The position numbers and the translations under genes were made by a program. 64,000 nt of DNA from Pseudomonas sp. EpS/L25 (GTDB lineage: Bacteria; Pseudomonadota; Gammaproteobacteria; Pseudomonadales; Pseudomonadaceae), in assembly GCF_001512295.1 (NCBI RefSeq), contig NZ_LNUP01000002.1, positions 462,027 through 526,026 on the forward strand, in the 5' to 3' direction. Under the pieces are notes generated by a model. That model had not been told where the DNA came from. It did not search any database and saw only the letters and a program-made list of their open reading frames with translations. Each line of letters starts with the position of its first letter. Within the stretch, counting starts at the first letter, position 1. Shown here one piece after another: positions 48,694-58,853 of the stretch.

Positions 48694-50427
48694 ATGTCCG
48701 AATCCGCCGTACCCGTACCCTCCGTCTATGGGGCTTCCCGTGGACACTTCCTCGCCCGTGTCTGGGCCCTGATCACTCCCTACTGGCGCAGCGAAGAGAA
48801 GGGCAAGGCCTGGCTCCTGCTCGGCGTGGTGATCGCCCTGTCCCTGGCAGGGGTCGGCCTGTCCGTCGCCCTGAACACCTGGTATCGCTATTTCTACGAT
48901 GCCCTGCAGAATCGCGATCTCGCCGCCTTCATCCGGCTGATGCTGTATTTCTGCGGCCTGGCCGCCACCGCCATCCTGCTGGCCGTGTACCGGCTCTACC
49001 TGACCCAGGCGCTGACCATCAACTGGCGGCGCTGGCTGACCGAACAGCACTTCGGCCTCTGGCTGTCCGACCGCAACTACTACCAGCTGGAACGCGAAGG
49101 CGGCGCCGACAACCCCGACCAGCGCCTCACCGAGGACATCCGCGACTTCGCCGACACCACCCTGAGCCTGGGGCTGGGCTTCATCCGTACCGTGGTCAGC
49201 CTGGTGTCCTTCAGCGTCATCCTGTTCGGCATCTCCGGCGACATCACCCTGTTCGGCATCACCATCCCGGCCTACATGTTCTGGGCCGCGCTGATCTACG
49301 CCACCATCGGCACCTGGCTGACCCACCTCATCGGGCGCCGGCTGATCGGCCTGTACAACCAGCAGCAACGCTACGAGGCGGACCTGCGCTTCGGCCTGAT
49401 CCGTGTCCGCGAAAAGGCCGAGAGTGTCGCCCTGTTCCGCGGTGAGGCCAACGAGCATCGGCGCCTGCTGGATCGCTTCGGCTATGTCTGGGGCAACTAC
49501 CACCTGGTGATGAACTACACCAAGCGGCTGACCTTCTTCACCGCCGGCTACAGCCAGATCGCCATCATCGCCGGCTTCGTCCTGGCGGCACCGCGCTATT
49601 TCTCCGGCAAGATCCAGCTGGGTGACCTGATGCAGATCAACTCGGCCTTCGGTAACGTCCAGGAGAGCCTCAGCTGGTTCGTCGACGCCTACGTCAGCCT
49701 GGCCGGCTGGCGCGCCGTTTCCGATCGTCTGCTCACCTTCCGCGAGACCATGGCCGAATTCGGCCAGGAGACCGACATCCTGGTACCTCGCACCAGTGAC
49801 AATGACCTGGTCCTGGAGGGCCTCACCCTGGGCGCCGCCGGCCGCCTGCTGCTGCACCCCACCGACCTGCGCATCGCCCGGGGCGAGCATCTGTTGATCG
49901 AGGGTGCCTCGGGAAGTGGCAAGAGCACCCTGCTGCGCGCCCTGGCCGGACTCTGGCGGCAGGGGCAGGGCGGTATCGCCGTGCCGGGTGGGCGCCAACT
50001 ATTCCTGCCGCAGCAACCCTATCTGCCCATCGGCACCCTGCGCGAGGCGCTGGCCTATCCGCAGCCGGTGGAGGCCTACACCGACGAGCGCCTGACCGAG
50101 GTCCTGCAACAGTGTCGCCTGGGACACCTGGTCGAGCACCTGGATGAAAGTCGCCACTGGGAACGCACCCTGTCACCCGGTGAGCAACAGCGCGTGGCCC
50201 TGGCGCGGGCGCTGCTCTATGCCCCCGACTGGCTGTTCCTCGACGAAGCCAGTTCGGCGCTGAGCGAAGCGGACGAGCGGGCGCTCTACCAGCGGCTGCT
50301 CGCCGAGAATCCAGGGCTGACCCTGGTCAGCGTCGGTCATCGCCCGAGCCTGCGCGCCTATCACCAGCGACACCTGTTGCTGGAGGACCAAGAGCTGCGG
50401 GCCAGAGCGGTGGATGACTTGTCCTGA
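48694..50427 (+). CDS. ABC transporter, fused permease/ATPase of YddA/SbmA-BacA type
   Basis: 577 residues from the ATG at 48694 (MSESAVPVPSVYGASRGHFL). An N-terminal membrane domain of ABC_membrane_2 type with six helices (NTWYRYFYDALQNRDLAAF, NWRRWLTEQHFGLWLSDRNY, DNPDQRLTEDIRDF are all characteristic). The C-terminal ATPase has Walker A GASGSGKST, signature LSPGEQQRVALARAL and Walker B WLFLDEASSAL. Members move peptides, cobalamin or long acyl chains; the substrate here is unknown. Acts as a homodimer in the inner membrane. Confidence 0.92.
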   Translation: MSESAVPVPSVYGASRGHFLARVWALITPYWRSEEKGKAWLLLGVVIALSLAGVGLSVALNTWYRYFYDALQNRDLAAFIRLMLYFCGLAATAILLAVYRLYLTQALTINWRRWLTEQHFGLWLSDRNYYQLEREGGADNPDQRLTEDIRDFADTTLSLGLGFIRTVVSLVSFSVILFGISGDITLFGITIPAYMFWAALIYATIGTWLTHLIGRRLIGLYNQQQRYEADLRFGLIRVREKAESVALFRGEANEHRRLLDRFGYVWGNYHLVMNYTKRLTFFTAGYSQIAIIAGFVLAAPRYFSGKIQLGDLMQINSAFGNVQESLSWFVDAYVSLAGWRAVSDRLLTFRETMAEFGQETDILVPRTSDNDLVLEGLTLGAAGRLLLHPTDLRIARGEHLLIEGASGSGKSTLLRALAGLWRQGQGGIAVPGGRQLFLPQQPYLPIGTLREALAYPQPVEAYTDERLTEVLQQCRLGHLVEHLDESRHWERTLSPGEQQRVALARALLYAPDWLFLDEASSALSEADERALYQRLLAENPGLTLVSVGHRPSLRAYHQRHLLLEDQELRARAVDDLS

Positions 50428-50509
50428 TACGGACTGAGCGGTCTAAATGGGGCGTTCGGCGAAGGGGGGGTGCTATGATGAAAGTGTCACTTCAATTGGT
50501 ACGAAATCC

Positions 50510-51259
50510 ATGTCCGCGCCAACCGTAACCCGTCCCCGTAAAAGACCCCGCAGCCTGGCAGAAGAGGTGGTCGCGGTACTGATCCAGCAGATTGGCGATG
50601 GACAGTTCCAGCCTGGCGACAAGCTCCCCACGGAGTCGGCCATCATGCAGGCCCAGGGGGTGAGCCGTACCGTGGTCCGCGAAGCCATCTCCCGCCTACA
50701 GGCCGGGGGCTACGTGGAGACGCGTCACGGCATCGGCACCTTCGTCCTGGAACGGGTCGAGACGGTGCTGCCCATCGACCCGGCCACCATCACCACCCTC
50801 AAGGACGTCCTGGCGATGCTCGAGCTGCGCATCAGCCTGGAAGTAGAGGCGGCGGGCCTCGCCGCGCAACGGCGCTCGGCGGAGCAGTTGCAGCAGATGT
50901 GGGACCTGCTGGAAGCCATGCGCGCCGGCGTCGAGCAGCCCGATAGCGCCGTGAGTGCCGATCTGGAGCTGCACCTGCTGATCGCCCGCTCCACCGGCAA
51001 TCGCTACTTCAGCGACATCATGGGCTACCTGGGCACGGTGCTCATCCCCCGTACCCGGCTGAATTCCGCCTACCTGGCCCATGACGATCAGCGGCGCTAC
51101 CAGCAGCGTCTGGATGCCGAGCACGAGGCCATCGTCCAGGCCATCGAGGCTGGTGATGCGGAAGCCGCCGGTTCGGCCATGCGCCTGCACCTGAGCAACA
51201 GCCGCGAGCGTCTGCGCCGCGCCCATGCGGAAATGGAACGACAAGCGGAACAGGCCTGA
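50510..51259 (+). CDS. FadR-subfamily GntR regulator
   Basis: 249 residues from the ATG at 50510 (MSAPTVTRPRKRPRSLAEEV). Winged helix-turn-helix (GDKLPTESAIMQAQGVSRTVVREAISRL split: LPTESAIMQAQGVSRTVVRE), then wing GYVETRHGIGTFVL. The C-terminal FCD domain has metal-binding positions in DLELHLLIARSTGN and H in AEHEAIVQAIEAGD and MRLHLSNSRERL. It precedes kdgD by 134 bases on the same strand and probably represses it in response to glucarate or galactarate intermediates. Confidence 0.9.
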   Translation: MSAPTVTRPRKRPRSLAEEVVAVLIQQIGDGQFQPGDKLPTESAIMQAQGVSRTVVREAISRLQAGGYVETRHGIGTFVLERVETVLPIDPATITTLKDVLAMLELRISLEVEAAGLAAQRRSAEQLQQMWDLLEAMRAGVEQPDSAVSADLELHLLIARSTGNRYFSDIMGYLGTVLIPRTRLNSAYLAHDDQRRYQQRLDAEHEAIVQAIEAGDAEAAGSAMRLHLSNSRERLRRAHAEMERQAEQA

Positions 51260-51323
51260 GGAAGGGCGGCCAGGCCGCCCGCGGGACTTTTTTCATGGAG
51301 GGCTTGCCGCCCCCTTCGGATAG

Positions 51324-51343
51324 GTTGTACGATGACTTACAAC
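51324..51343. promoter_or_regulatory. Candidate GntR/FadR operator upstream of kdgD
   Basis: GTTGTA and TACAAC flank an 8-base spacer, a near-ideal dyad for a FadR-type dimer, 51 bases before the kdgD start. TTGTAC/GTACAA-like half-sites recur at about 51366-51371. Confidence 0.5.
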
Positions 51344-51393
51344 AGGTCGCGGGTTGACCGCACCTCCGTACAATCCATGCCGAGGCATTCCAG

Positions 51394-52305
51394 ATGACCC
51401 CACAAGAACTCAAACACGTCCTCTCCTCCGGTCTGCTGTCCTTCCCGCTGACCGACTTCGATGCCAACGGCGACTTCCGTGCCGACACCTATGCCAAGCG
51501 CCTGGAGTGGCTGGCTCCCTATGGCGCCACCGCCCTGTTCGCCGCGGGCGGCACCGGTGAGTTCTTCTCCCTGGAAGCCAGCGAATACCGCAGCGTCATC
51601 AAGACCGCCGTGGACACCTGCCAGGGCAGCGTGCCCATCCTCGCCGGCGTCGGCGGCTCCACCCGTCAGGCCATCGCCTATGCCCAGGAAGCCGAGCGCC
51701 TCGGCGCCAAGGGCCTGCTGCTGCTGCCGCACTACCTGACCGAAGCCAGCCAGGACGGCGTGGCCGCCCATGTCGAAGCCGTGTGCAAGTCGGTCAAGAT
51801 CGGCGTGGTGGTCTACAACCGCAACGTCTGCCGCCTGCAGCCGCATCACCTGGAGCAACTGGCCGAGCGCTGCCCGAACCTGATCGGCTACAAGGATGGC
51901 CTGGGCGACATCGAGCTGATGGTCGCGATCCGCCGCCGCCTGGGCGATCGCTTCAGCTACCTGGGCGGCCTGCCCACCGCGGAAGTCTACGCCGCGGCCT
52001 ACAAGGCGCTGGGCGTACCGGTCTATTCCTCGGCCGTGTTCAACTTCATTCCCAAGACCGCCGTGCAGTTCTACGAAGCCATCGCCCGTGACGACCACGA
52101 GGCGGTCGGCAAGCTGATCGACGACTTCTTCCTGCCCTACCTGGAAATCCGCAACCGTTGCGCCGGCTACGCCGTCAGCATCGTCAAGGCGGGCGCCAAG
52201 ATCGCCGGCTACGATGCGGGCCCGGTACGGACGCCGCTGACCGACCTCAAGCAGGACGAGTACGAGCGCCTGGCCGCGCTCATGGACAAGCTCGGTCCCC
52301 AGTGA
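51394..52305 (+). CDS. kdgD: 5-dehydro-4-deoxyglucarate dehydratase
   Basis: 303 residues, DHDPS/NAL superfamily TIM barrel. Converts 5-keto-4-deoxyglucarate to 2-ketoglutarate semialdehyde, water and CO2. It starts [20 protein letters not shown], with [20 protein letters not shown] and the Schiff-base lysine in [19 protein letters not shown] and [12 protein letters not shown] are typical of KdgD. The usual partners (2-ketoglutarate semialdehyde dehydrogenase, glucarate dehydratase, gudP transporter) are not next to it. Confidence 0.95.
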   Translation: MTPQELKHVLSSGLLSFPLTDFDANGDFRADTYAKRLEWLAPYGATALFAAGGTGEFFSLEASEYRSVIKTAVDTCQGSVPILAGVGGSTRQAIAYAQEAERLGAKGLLLLPHYLTEASQDGVAAHVEAVCKSVKIGVVVYNRNVCRLQPHHLEQLAERCPNLIGYKDGLGDIELMVAIRRRLGDRFSYLGGLPTAEVYAAAYKALGVPVYSSAVFNFIPKTAVQFYEAIARDDHEAVGKLIDDFFLPYLEIRNRCAGYAVSIVKAGAKIAGYDAGPVRTPLTDLKQDEYERLAALMDKLGPQ

Positions 52306-52344
52306 GTCTGGGCGGTCGCGACCGCCGCCGATAGCGTCTCGACC

Positions 52345-52382
52345 AAGCAGCCCGCGATCAGCATCCTGATCGCGGGCTGCTT
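52345..52382. terminator. Terminator hairpin after kdgD
   Basis: AAGCAGCCCGCGATCAG and its exact complement form a 17-bp stem with a 4-base loop, 40 bases after the kdgD stop. The U-tract is weak (TTGTCGTCC), but the stem is long and perfect. Confidence 0.75.
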
Positions 52383-52533
52383 GTCGTCCAGGGTGAATGG
52401 CGGACGATCCCTGCCTTGAGTCGCGTCTAAGGCTATCCTGCCAGACTGGTCGCCCACTCCGTGCGGCCCATGGCTGGAGAGGGGGGGCGGCCGCGCCGGT
52501 CCCGGGTCGACGTCCATACCGGGGATTCTCGCC

Positions 52534-53568
52534 TTGACCGCTGCCATCCTGTTTCTCGCCCTCGCCGCAAACCCGGGTAGCACCACCTGCCTGGCGGCCC
52601 GGCCACCTTCGGTCGCCGCGCTGACCCGGGCGGTGGCCCATCCGCCCGCTTCGGAGCCCCAGGCGTTGGCGGTCATCCATACCGAGGGGACCTTGCCCCA
52701 CACGGGCATCCACGATGAGTCCGCCGCGGCCGTGCGGGATTTCGGCTACCTGCTCGATCTCGTCCTGGCCTGGCGGGATACCCACGACGTCGCGGCCCTG
52801 GCGCGGTTGGCGACCTACCTCGATGCCTGGGTACAGCGCTATCGACCGAGCTTCGACCCGATAGACGAGACGAACCTCGCCCATCTCATCGTCGCCTATC
52901 GCCTCACCGCAGCAGACCTTCCCGCGCCGACGGCCCAGCGTACCCGTGCCTTCATCCAGCAGCTGGCGCTGGGCTATCTGCAGCGAATGGAGGCACACCG
53001 TGGCGATGACAAGAGCGTCTGGAGCAACAAATGGCAGAGCCACAGGATCAAGCTGGTGACGCTGGCCGCCAGCGCCCTGAATGATCCGGCACTGTTCGCT
53101 CGGGCCCGCGCAGCCTTCGTCGCTCAGCTATCGGCCAATCTCAGGCCTGATGGCGAGTCGCGCGACTTTGCCGAGCGCGATGCCCTGCACTATGTCGTCT
53201 ATGACCTCGAACCCCTGGTGCTGGCTGCGGCAGTGGCCCAGGGGCAGGGTGAGGACTGGTGGCGGCTGCCGGGCGCCGAAGGGCAAACCCTGGCCGCGGC
53301 GCTCGACTGGCTGCTGCCCTTCGTCCGGGGCCAGCGCCAGCATGAGGAATTCCGCCATTCGCAGGTGCGCTTCGATGCCCAGCGCGCTGCGGCGGGCCTA
53401 CCCGGTTTCAGCGGCGTCTGGGACCCCAAAGGTGCCAAGGCGCTGTACTGGTCGGCGACTCTGCTCGATCCGCGCTATGTGGCCGTCGCCAGGCAGTTGG
53501 CTGAGGCGCCGCCCCGTGCCCTCTGGGCCTACGCCCCACCTTGTTCAGGTCAGGCAGGCCTGCGCTGA
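52534..53568 (+). CDS. Alginate-lyase-like exported protein (PF05426 type)
   Basis: 344 residues. No ATG fits: the frame opens with TTG at 52534 after GGGGATTCTCGCC. A short hydrophobic leader (AAILFLALAANPG) suggests export. The conserved region (SNKWQSHRIKLVTLAASALN, then LRPDGESRDFAERDALHYVV, then YDLEPLVLAAAVAQG) aligns with the AlgL-type core around its catalytic Asn, Arg and Tyr, although the His next to the Asn is Lys here. Possible polysaccharide lyase on uronate polymers. Its stop abuts that of rlpA (TGATCA). Function inferred at fold level only. Confidence 0.65.
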   Translation: MTAAILFLALAANPGSTTCLAARPPSVAALTRAVAHPPASEPQALAVIHTEGTLPHTGIHDESAAAVRDFGYLLDLVLAWRDTHDVAALARLATYLDAWVQRYRPSFDPIDETNLAHLIVAYRLTAADLPAPTAQRTRAFIQQLALGYLQRMEAHRGDDKSVWSNKWQSHRIKLVTLAASALNDPALFARARAAFVAQLSANLRPDGESRDFAERDALHYVVYDLEPLVLAAAVAQGQGEDWWRLPGAEGQTLAAALDWLLPFVRGQRQHEEFRHSQVRFDAQRAAAGLPGFSGVWDPKGAKALYWSATLLDPRYVAVARQLAEAPPRALWAYAPPCSGQAGLR

Positions 53569-53967
53569 TCAGTCCAGGCTGCGGATGCTGACCTTGGCCG
53601 TCCCGTCGGCCACCATGTCGAGGCGGTCGGCGGCGCTGCGCGAGAGATCGATCACGCGGCGGCGTACGGTCGGGCCGCGATCATTGATACGCACCACCAC
53701 GCTGCGACCATTGGCGAGGTTGGTGACCTGGACGCGGGTGCCGAAGGGCAGGGTGCGATGGGCAGCGGTGAAGGCGGCGGGGTCGTACTTCTCGCCGCTG
53801 GCGGTGCGGCGCCCGGCGTGCCACTTGGAGTAGAAGGACGCAAGGCCAGTATCCTGGTAATCGTGGGCGGCGCTGGCGGACAGGGTAGGCGGGAAGCTTT
53901 CCTGGCTGGCGCAACCGGCGAACAGCAGGACCAGCGACAGCAGCCCGGCACGGTGGATCCGATGCAT
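53569..53967 (-). CDS. RlpA-like septal ring lipoprotein, short form
   Basis: 132 residues from the ATG at 53967, with AGGAGG eight bases upstream. Lipoprotein signal ([11 protein letters not shown], predicted lipidated Cys19). The double-psi beta-barrel has [22 protein letters not shown], the catalytic Asp equivalent in SGEKYDP and [20 protein letters not shown]. It lacks the C-terminal SPOR domain of full-length RlpA. Likely a lytic transglycosylase or a DPBB lipoprotein acting on peptidoglycan. Confidence 0.88.
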   Translation of the reverse strand: MHRIHRAGLLSLVLLFAGCASQESFPPTLSASAAHDYQDTGLASFYSKWHAGRRTASGEKYDPAAFTAAHRTLPFGTRVQVTNLANGRSVVVRINDRGPTVRRRVIDLSRSAADRLDMVADGTAKVSIRSLD

Positions 53968-54011
53968 CTCTAATGCCTCCTGGCAAAACGACCGGCAGCA
54001 GCTTAAGGGAT

Positions 54012-54191
54012 TAGTGTGGTGTTTCAGAAGTTGACTACACAATTTTGGCGGCGCTTTTTCGGCCGCGGCGGCGTTGCCACTCCTCGCCATAGCCCTGCTA
54101 TGACTCGTCGCGGCGCCTAGCCCAATCGGAACGCCGAACCGCCAAAAAATCACTCGCCAATTCTTGCGCGAACTTCCGATACATCACACTA
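54012..54191. repeat. 180-bp palindromic MITE-like element
   Basis: Outer arms TTAGTGTGGTGTTTCAGAAG (54012-54031) and their imperfect complement ending ACATCACACTA (to 54191) match at most positions. An inner pair, TTTTGGCGG (54043-54051) with CCGCCAAAA (54139-54147), nests inside. Unlike the 29.5/31.5/48.4 kb family. No coding capacity. Confidence 0.7.
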
Positions 54192-54216
54192 GGAGCGGGG
54201 CTGTCAGCCCCGCTCC
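54192..54216. terminator. GC hairpin downstream of gatB
   Basis: GGAGCGGGGCT and its exact complement form an 11-bp stem with a 3-base loop. It lies about 110 bases past the gatB stop and may end the gatCAB transcript. No U-tract. Confidence 0.5.
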
Positions 54217-54230
54217 ATAACCCCTGGGTT

Positions 54231-54311
54231 CTGTACGAAAGATGCCCGCGCTCGGCGATGCTTCGTTGAAAAAGGCTTCGCCTGACCTCCGCTCGGCTGC
54301 TTTTCGTACAG
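54231..54311. repeat. 81-bp inverted-repeat element
   Basis: CTGTACGAAA (54231-54240) and TTTCGTACAG (54302-54311) are exact complements and bound an interior with TTCGTTGAAAAAGGCTTCG. It resembles a decayed transposon end or MITE. It ends 17 bases from the gatB stop. Confidence 0.6.
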
Positions 54312-54327
54312 GACCTTGCGACAGCCG

Positions 54328-55776
54328 TCAGCCTTCCAGTTTCTGCTTGAGCAACTGATTGACCTGGCCAGGGTTGGCCTTGCCCTTGGAGGCCTTCATC
54401 GCCTGGCCGACGAAGAAGCCGAACATCTTGCCGCGCTTGGCTTCGTCGCTGGCACGGTACTGCTCGACCTGGGCGGCGTTGGCGGCCAGGACCTCGTCCA
54501 GCATGGCCTCGATGGCGCCGCTGTCGGTGACCTGCTTGAGTCCCTTGGCTTCGATGATGGCATCGGCACTCTCGCCTTCGCTGGCGGCCAGGGCCTCGAA
54601 CACCATCTTGGCGATCTTCCCGGAGATGGTGTCGTCCTTGATGCGCAGGATCAGGCCGCCCAGTTGGGCCGCGCTCACCGGCGACTGGGCGATCTCCAGG
54701 CCATCCTTGTTGAGCAGGCTGGACAACTCGCCCATCACCCAGTTGGCGGCCAGCTTGGCATCGCCACTCACCCGCTGGACCTCCTCGAAGTAGTCGGCCA
54801 GTTCGCGGCTGGCGGACAGCACGCTGGCGTCATAGACCGACAGGCCGTATTCGCTCTGGAAGCGGTCGCGCTTCTCGGTCGGCAACTCGGGCAACTGGCT
54901 GCGCACCTCGGCGAGGAAGGCCGGCTCGATCACCACCGGCAACAGGTCGGGGCAGGGGAAGTAACGGTAGTCGTTGGCTTCTTCCTTGCTCCGCATGGAG
55001 CGGGTCTCGTCCTTGTTCGGATCGTACAGGCGGGTTTCCTGGACCACCTTGCCACCGTCCTCGATGAGCTCGATCTGGCGCTGCACCTCATGGTTGATGG
55101 CCTTCTCGATGAAGCGGAAGGAGTTGACGTTCTTGATCTCGGCGCGGGTACCGAAGGCTTCCTGGCCTTTCGGGCGCACGGATACGTTGCAGTCGCAGCG
55201 CAGCGAACCCTCGGCCATGTTGCCGTCGCAGATGCCCAGGTAGCGCACCAGGGCGTGGATGGCCTTGACGTAGGCCACGGCTTCCTTGGCGCTGCGGATA
55301 TCCGGCTCGGAGACGATCTCCAGCAGCGGCGTGCCGGCGCGGTTCAGATCGATGCCGCTCATGCCATGGAAGTCCTCGTGCAGGCTCTTGCCGGCGTCTT
55401 CTTCCAGGTGCGCGCGGGTGATGCCGATACGCTTGACGGTGCCGTCTTCTAGGGTGATGTCCAGGTGCCCCTTGCCGACGATGGGATGGTCCATCTGGCT
55501 GGTCTGGTAGCCCTTGGGCAGGTCCGGGTAAAAGTAGTTCTTGCGCGCGAAGACGTTGCGCTCGGCGATCTCGGCGTCGATGGCCAGGCCGAACTTGCAG
55601 GCCATGCGCACGGCCTCGGCGTTGAGCACCGGCAGGGTGCCGGGCATGCCCAGGTCGATCAGGCTGGCGTGGGCGTTGGGCTCGGCGCCGAAACTGGTGG
55701 CGCTGCCGGAGAAAATCTTCGATTGGGTGCTGAGCTGAGCGTGGATCTCAAGCCCGATCACGGTTTCCCATTGCAT
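54328..55776 (-). CDS. gatB: Aspartyl/glutamyl-tRNA amidotransferase subunit B
   Basis: 482 residues. Starts [20 protein letters not shown], the universal GatB opening. Contains [32 protein letters not shown] and the C-terminal YqeY-like tail domain ([18 protein letters not shown]). With GatA and GatC it converts Glu-tRNA(Gln) and/or Asp-tRNA(Asn) to the amidated form. It follows gatA after 15 bases. Confidence 0.97.
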   Translation of the reverse strand: MQWETVIGLEIHAQLSTQSKIFSGSATSFGAEPNAHASLIDLGMPGTLPVLNAEAVRMACKFGLAIDAEIAERNVFARKNYFYPDLPKGYQTSQMDHPIVGKGHLDITLEDGTVKRIGITRAHLEEDAGKSLHEDFHGMSGIDLNRAGTPLLEIVSEPDIRSAKEAVAYVKAIHALVRYLGICDGNMAEGSLRCDCNVSVRPKGQEAFGTRAEIKNVNSFRFIEKAINHEVQRQIELIEDGGKVVQETRLYDPNKDETRSMRSKEEANDYRYFPCPDLLPVVIEPAFLAEVRSQLPELPTEKRDRFQSEYGLSVYDASVLSASRELADYFEEVQRVSGDAKLAANWVMGELSSLLNKDGLEIAQSPVSAAQLGGLILRIKDDTISGKIAKMVFEALAASEGESADAIIEAKGLKQVTDSGAIEAMLDEVLAANAAQVEQYRASDEAKRGKMFGFFVGQAMKASKGKANPGQVNQLLKQKLEG

Positions 55777-55791
55777 GTCTTGATCCTTTCC

Positions 55792-57243
55792 TCAAAAGCC
55801 GCTCGGCGCCTGGCGGTGCCAGTCGCTGACCTGTTGATACTGGTGGGCGACGTTCAGCAGGCGGCCTTCCTGGAAATAGTTGCCGAGCAGTTGCACGCCT
55901 ACCGGCAGGCCATCGATGAAGCCGGCCGGCATGGACAGGCCGGGGATGCCGGCGAGGTTGGCGGCGATGGTGTAGAGATCCTCGAGATAGGCGGAGACCG
56001 GGTCGTTGCTCTTCTCGCCAAGCTTCCAGGCCAGGTTTGGCGTGGTCGGGCCGAGGATGACATCGACCTCGGCGAAGGCCGTGACGAAGTCGTTCTTGAT
56101 CAGCCGGCGGATGCGCTGGGCCTTGAGGTAGTAGGCGTCGTAGTAGCCGGCCGAGAGGGCATAGGTGCCGACCATGATGCGGCGCTTCACCTCGGCGCCG
56201 AAGCCTTCGCCACGGGACCTCTTGTAGAGGTCCTCCAGATTCACCGGATTCTCGCAGCGATAGCCGAAGCGCACGCCGTCGAAGCGCGACAGGTTGGAGC
56301 TGGCCTCGGCCGGGGCGATGACGTAGTAGGCCGGAATCGCATGCTGCAGGTTGGGCAGGGAGATGTCCTTGACCGTGGCGCCGAGCTTTTTCAGCTCCTC
56401 GACCACGGCCAGCACCTTCTCGCCGATGCGGGCGTCGAGACCGGCGCCGAAGTATTCCTTGGGCAGGCCGATGCGTAGCCCGGTCAGCGGTTGCTGGAGG
56501 GCGGCGCGGTAGTCGTCCACCGGCTGGTCGACGCTGGTGGAGTCCTTGGGATCGAAGCCGGCCATGGCCTGCAGCAACAGGGCGCAGTCTTCGGCGGTGC
56601 GCGCCAGCGGGCCGCCTTGGTCGAGGCTGGAGGCATAGGCGATCATGCCCCAGCGCGAGACGCGGCCGTAGGTGGGCTTGAGGCCGGTGAGGTTGGTCAG
56701 GGCTGCCGGCTGGCGGATCGAGCCGCCGGTGTCGGTGCCGGTGGCAGCCGGCAGCAGGCGCGCGGCCACCGCCGCGGCTGAGCCGCCGGAGGAGCCGCCG
56801 GGGACGCGCGTACGATCCCAGGGGTTCTTGACCGGGCCGTAGTGGCTGGATTCGTTGGCCGAGCCCATGGCGAATTCGTCCATGTTCAGCTTGCCGAGGG
56901 TGACGGTACCGGCGGCGGCCAGCTTCTCCACCACGGTGGCGTCGTAGGGCGCCTGGAAACCGGTGAGGATCTTCGAGCCGCAGCTGGTCAGCACGCCCTG
57001 GGTGCAGAACAGATCCTTGTGGGCGAGGGGCGCGCCGAGCAGGGCACCGTTCTCGCCGGCGGCGCGGCGGGCATCGGCGGCGCGCGCCTGGGCCTGGGCC
57101 TGGTCGGCGGTCACGGTGATGAAGCTGTTGAGCTGCGGATCGAGGCGCTCGATCCGGGCCAGCAGGTCGCGGGTCAGCTCTTCGGCGGAAAAGTCCTTCG
57201 CGGCCAGGGCGGCGGCGATCTCGGTCAGGGTCAACTGATGCAT
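55792..57243 (-). CDS. gatA: Aspartyl/glutamyl-tRNA amidotransferase subunit A
   Basis: 483 residues from the ATG at 57243 ([20 protein letters not shown]); a GTG four codons upstream is possible. Amidase signature with the Ser-cisSer-Lys triad: Lys76 (APLAHKDLF), Ser151 ([13 protein letters not shown]) and Ser175 ([12 protein letters not shown]). Releases ammonia from glutamine for GatB. Eight bases after gatC. Confidence 0.97.
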   Translation of the reverse strand: MHQLTLTEIAAALAAKDFSAEELTRDLLARIERLDPQLNSFITVTADQAQAQARAADARRAAGENGALLGAPLAHKDLFCTQGVLTSCGSKILTGFQAPYDATVVEKLAAAGTVTLGKLNMDEFAMGSANESSHYGPVKNPWDRTRVPGGSSGGSAAAVAARLLPAATGTDTGGSIRQPAALTNLTGLKPTYGRVSRWGMIAYASSLDQGGPLARTAEDCALLLQAMAGFDPKDSTSVDQPVDDYRAALQQPLTGLRIGLPKEYFGAGLDARIGEKVLAVVEELKKLGATVKDISLPNLQHAIPAYYVIAPAEASSNLSRFDGVRFGYRCENPVNLEDLYKRSRGEGFGAEVKRRIMVGTYALSAGYYDAYYLKAQRIRRLIKNDFVTAFAEVDVILGPTTPNLAWKLGEKSNDPVSAYLEDLYTIAANLAGIPGLSMPAGFIDGLPVGVQLLGNYFQEGRLLNVAHQYQQVSDWHRQAPSGF

Positions 57244-57251
57244 GTCGTGTC

Positions 57252-57539
57252 TCACTCGATCACCCTGGGTACCAGGTAGAGCCCGGCTTCCACGGCGGGG
57301 GCGATGGCCTGGTAGGCGTCGCGTCGATCGCTTTCGGTGGCCTGGTCGGCGCGCAGCCGCTGGGTGGCTTCCAGTGGGTGGGCGAGGGGTTCGACGCCCG
57401 CGGTGTCCACGGCCTGCATGAGATCCACGAGGCCGAGAATGTCGTTGAGGGTGGCGGTGGTAGCGGCGAGATCCGCTTCGTCGAGGCCCAAACGGGCCAG
57501 GTGAGCGATCTTTTCGACGTCGGTGCGTTCGAGCGCCAT
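57252..57539 (-). CDS. gatC: Aspartyl/glutamyl-tRNA amidotransferase subunit C
   Basis: 95 residues, usual length. Starts [20 protein letters not shown]; ends YLVPRVIE. GatC wraps around the GatA-GatB interface and is needed for stable assembly. First gene of gatCAB, divergent from mreB across 231 bases. Confidence 0.96.
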   Translation of the reverse strand: MALERTDVEKIAHLARLGLDEADLAATTATLNDILGLVDLMQAVDTAGVEPLAHPLEATQRLRADQATESDRRDAYQAIAPAVEAGLYLVPRVIE

Positions 57540-57761
57540 CGGCTTCTCCAGCAGGAAGGCGGCGTGACCCGGGTGGCGGCCGCGTATGCAGGAGACGGGC
57601 AGGGCGGGTCGGGCGCCGCGTTGAACGAGGGCTTAATGGCCCGGAAAAGCTCTCAATCTAGCACATCGGCGCCTTGCCCTAAATCCCTGCGATTGTTAGA
57701 GTCTGCCGCACTTTTTTACCCGCACGTTTGTCCTGTCGCGTGCCTGCTCGTCACCGCCTAG

Positions 57762-58814
<1,053 letters not shown>

Positions 58815-58853
58815 GGCAGTTCCAGGCTACAGGCCCCGATCCGGTCGCCCTGG

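Larger units (their letters stand above)
53968..54327. other. 360-base non-coding gap before gatB
   Basis: No gene is supported. Almost the whole gap is taken by three structured elements described separately: a 180-base terminal-inverted-repeat element, an 11-bp GC hairpin directly abutting it and an 81-base inverted repeat. Confidence 0.7.
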
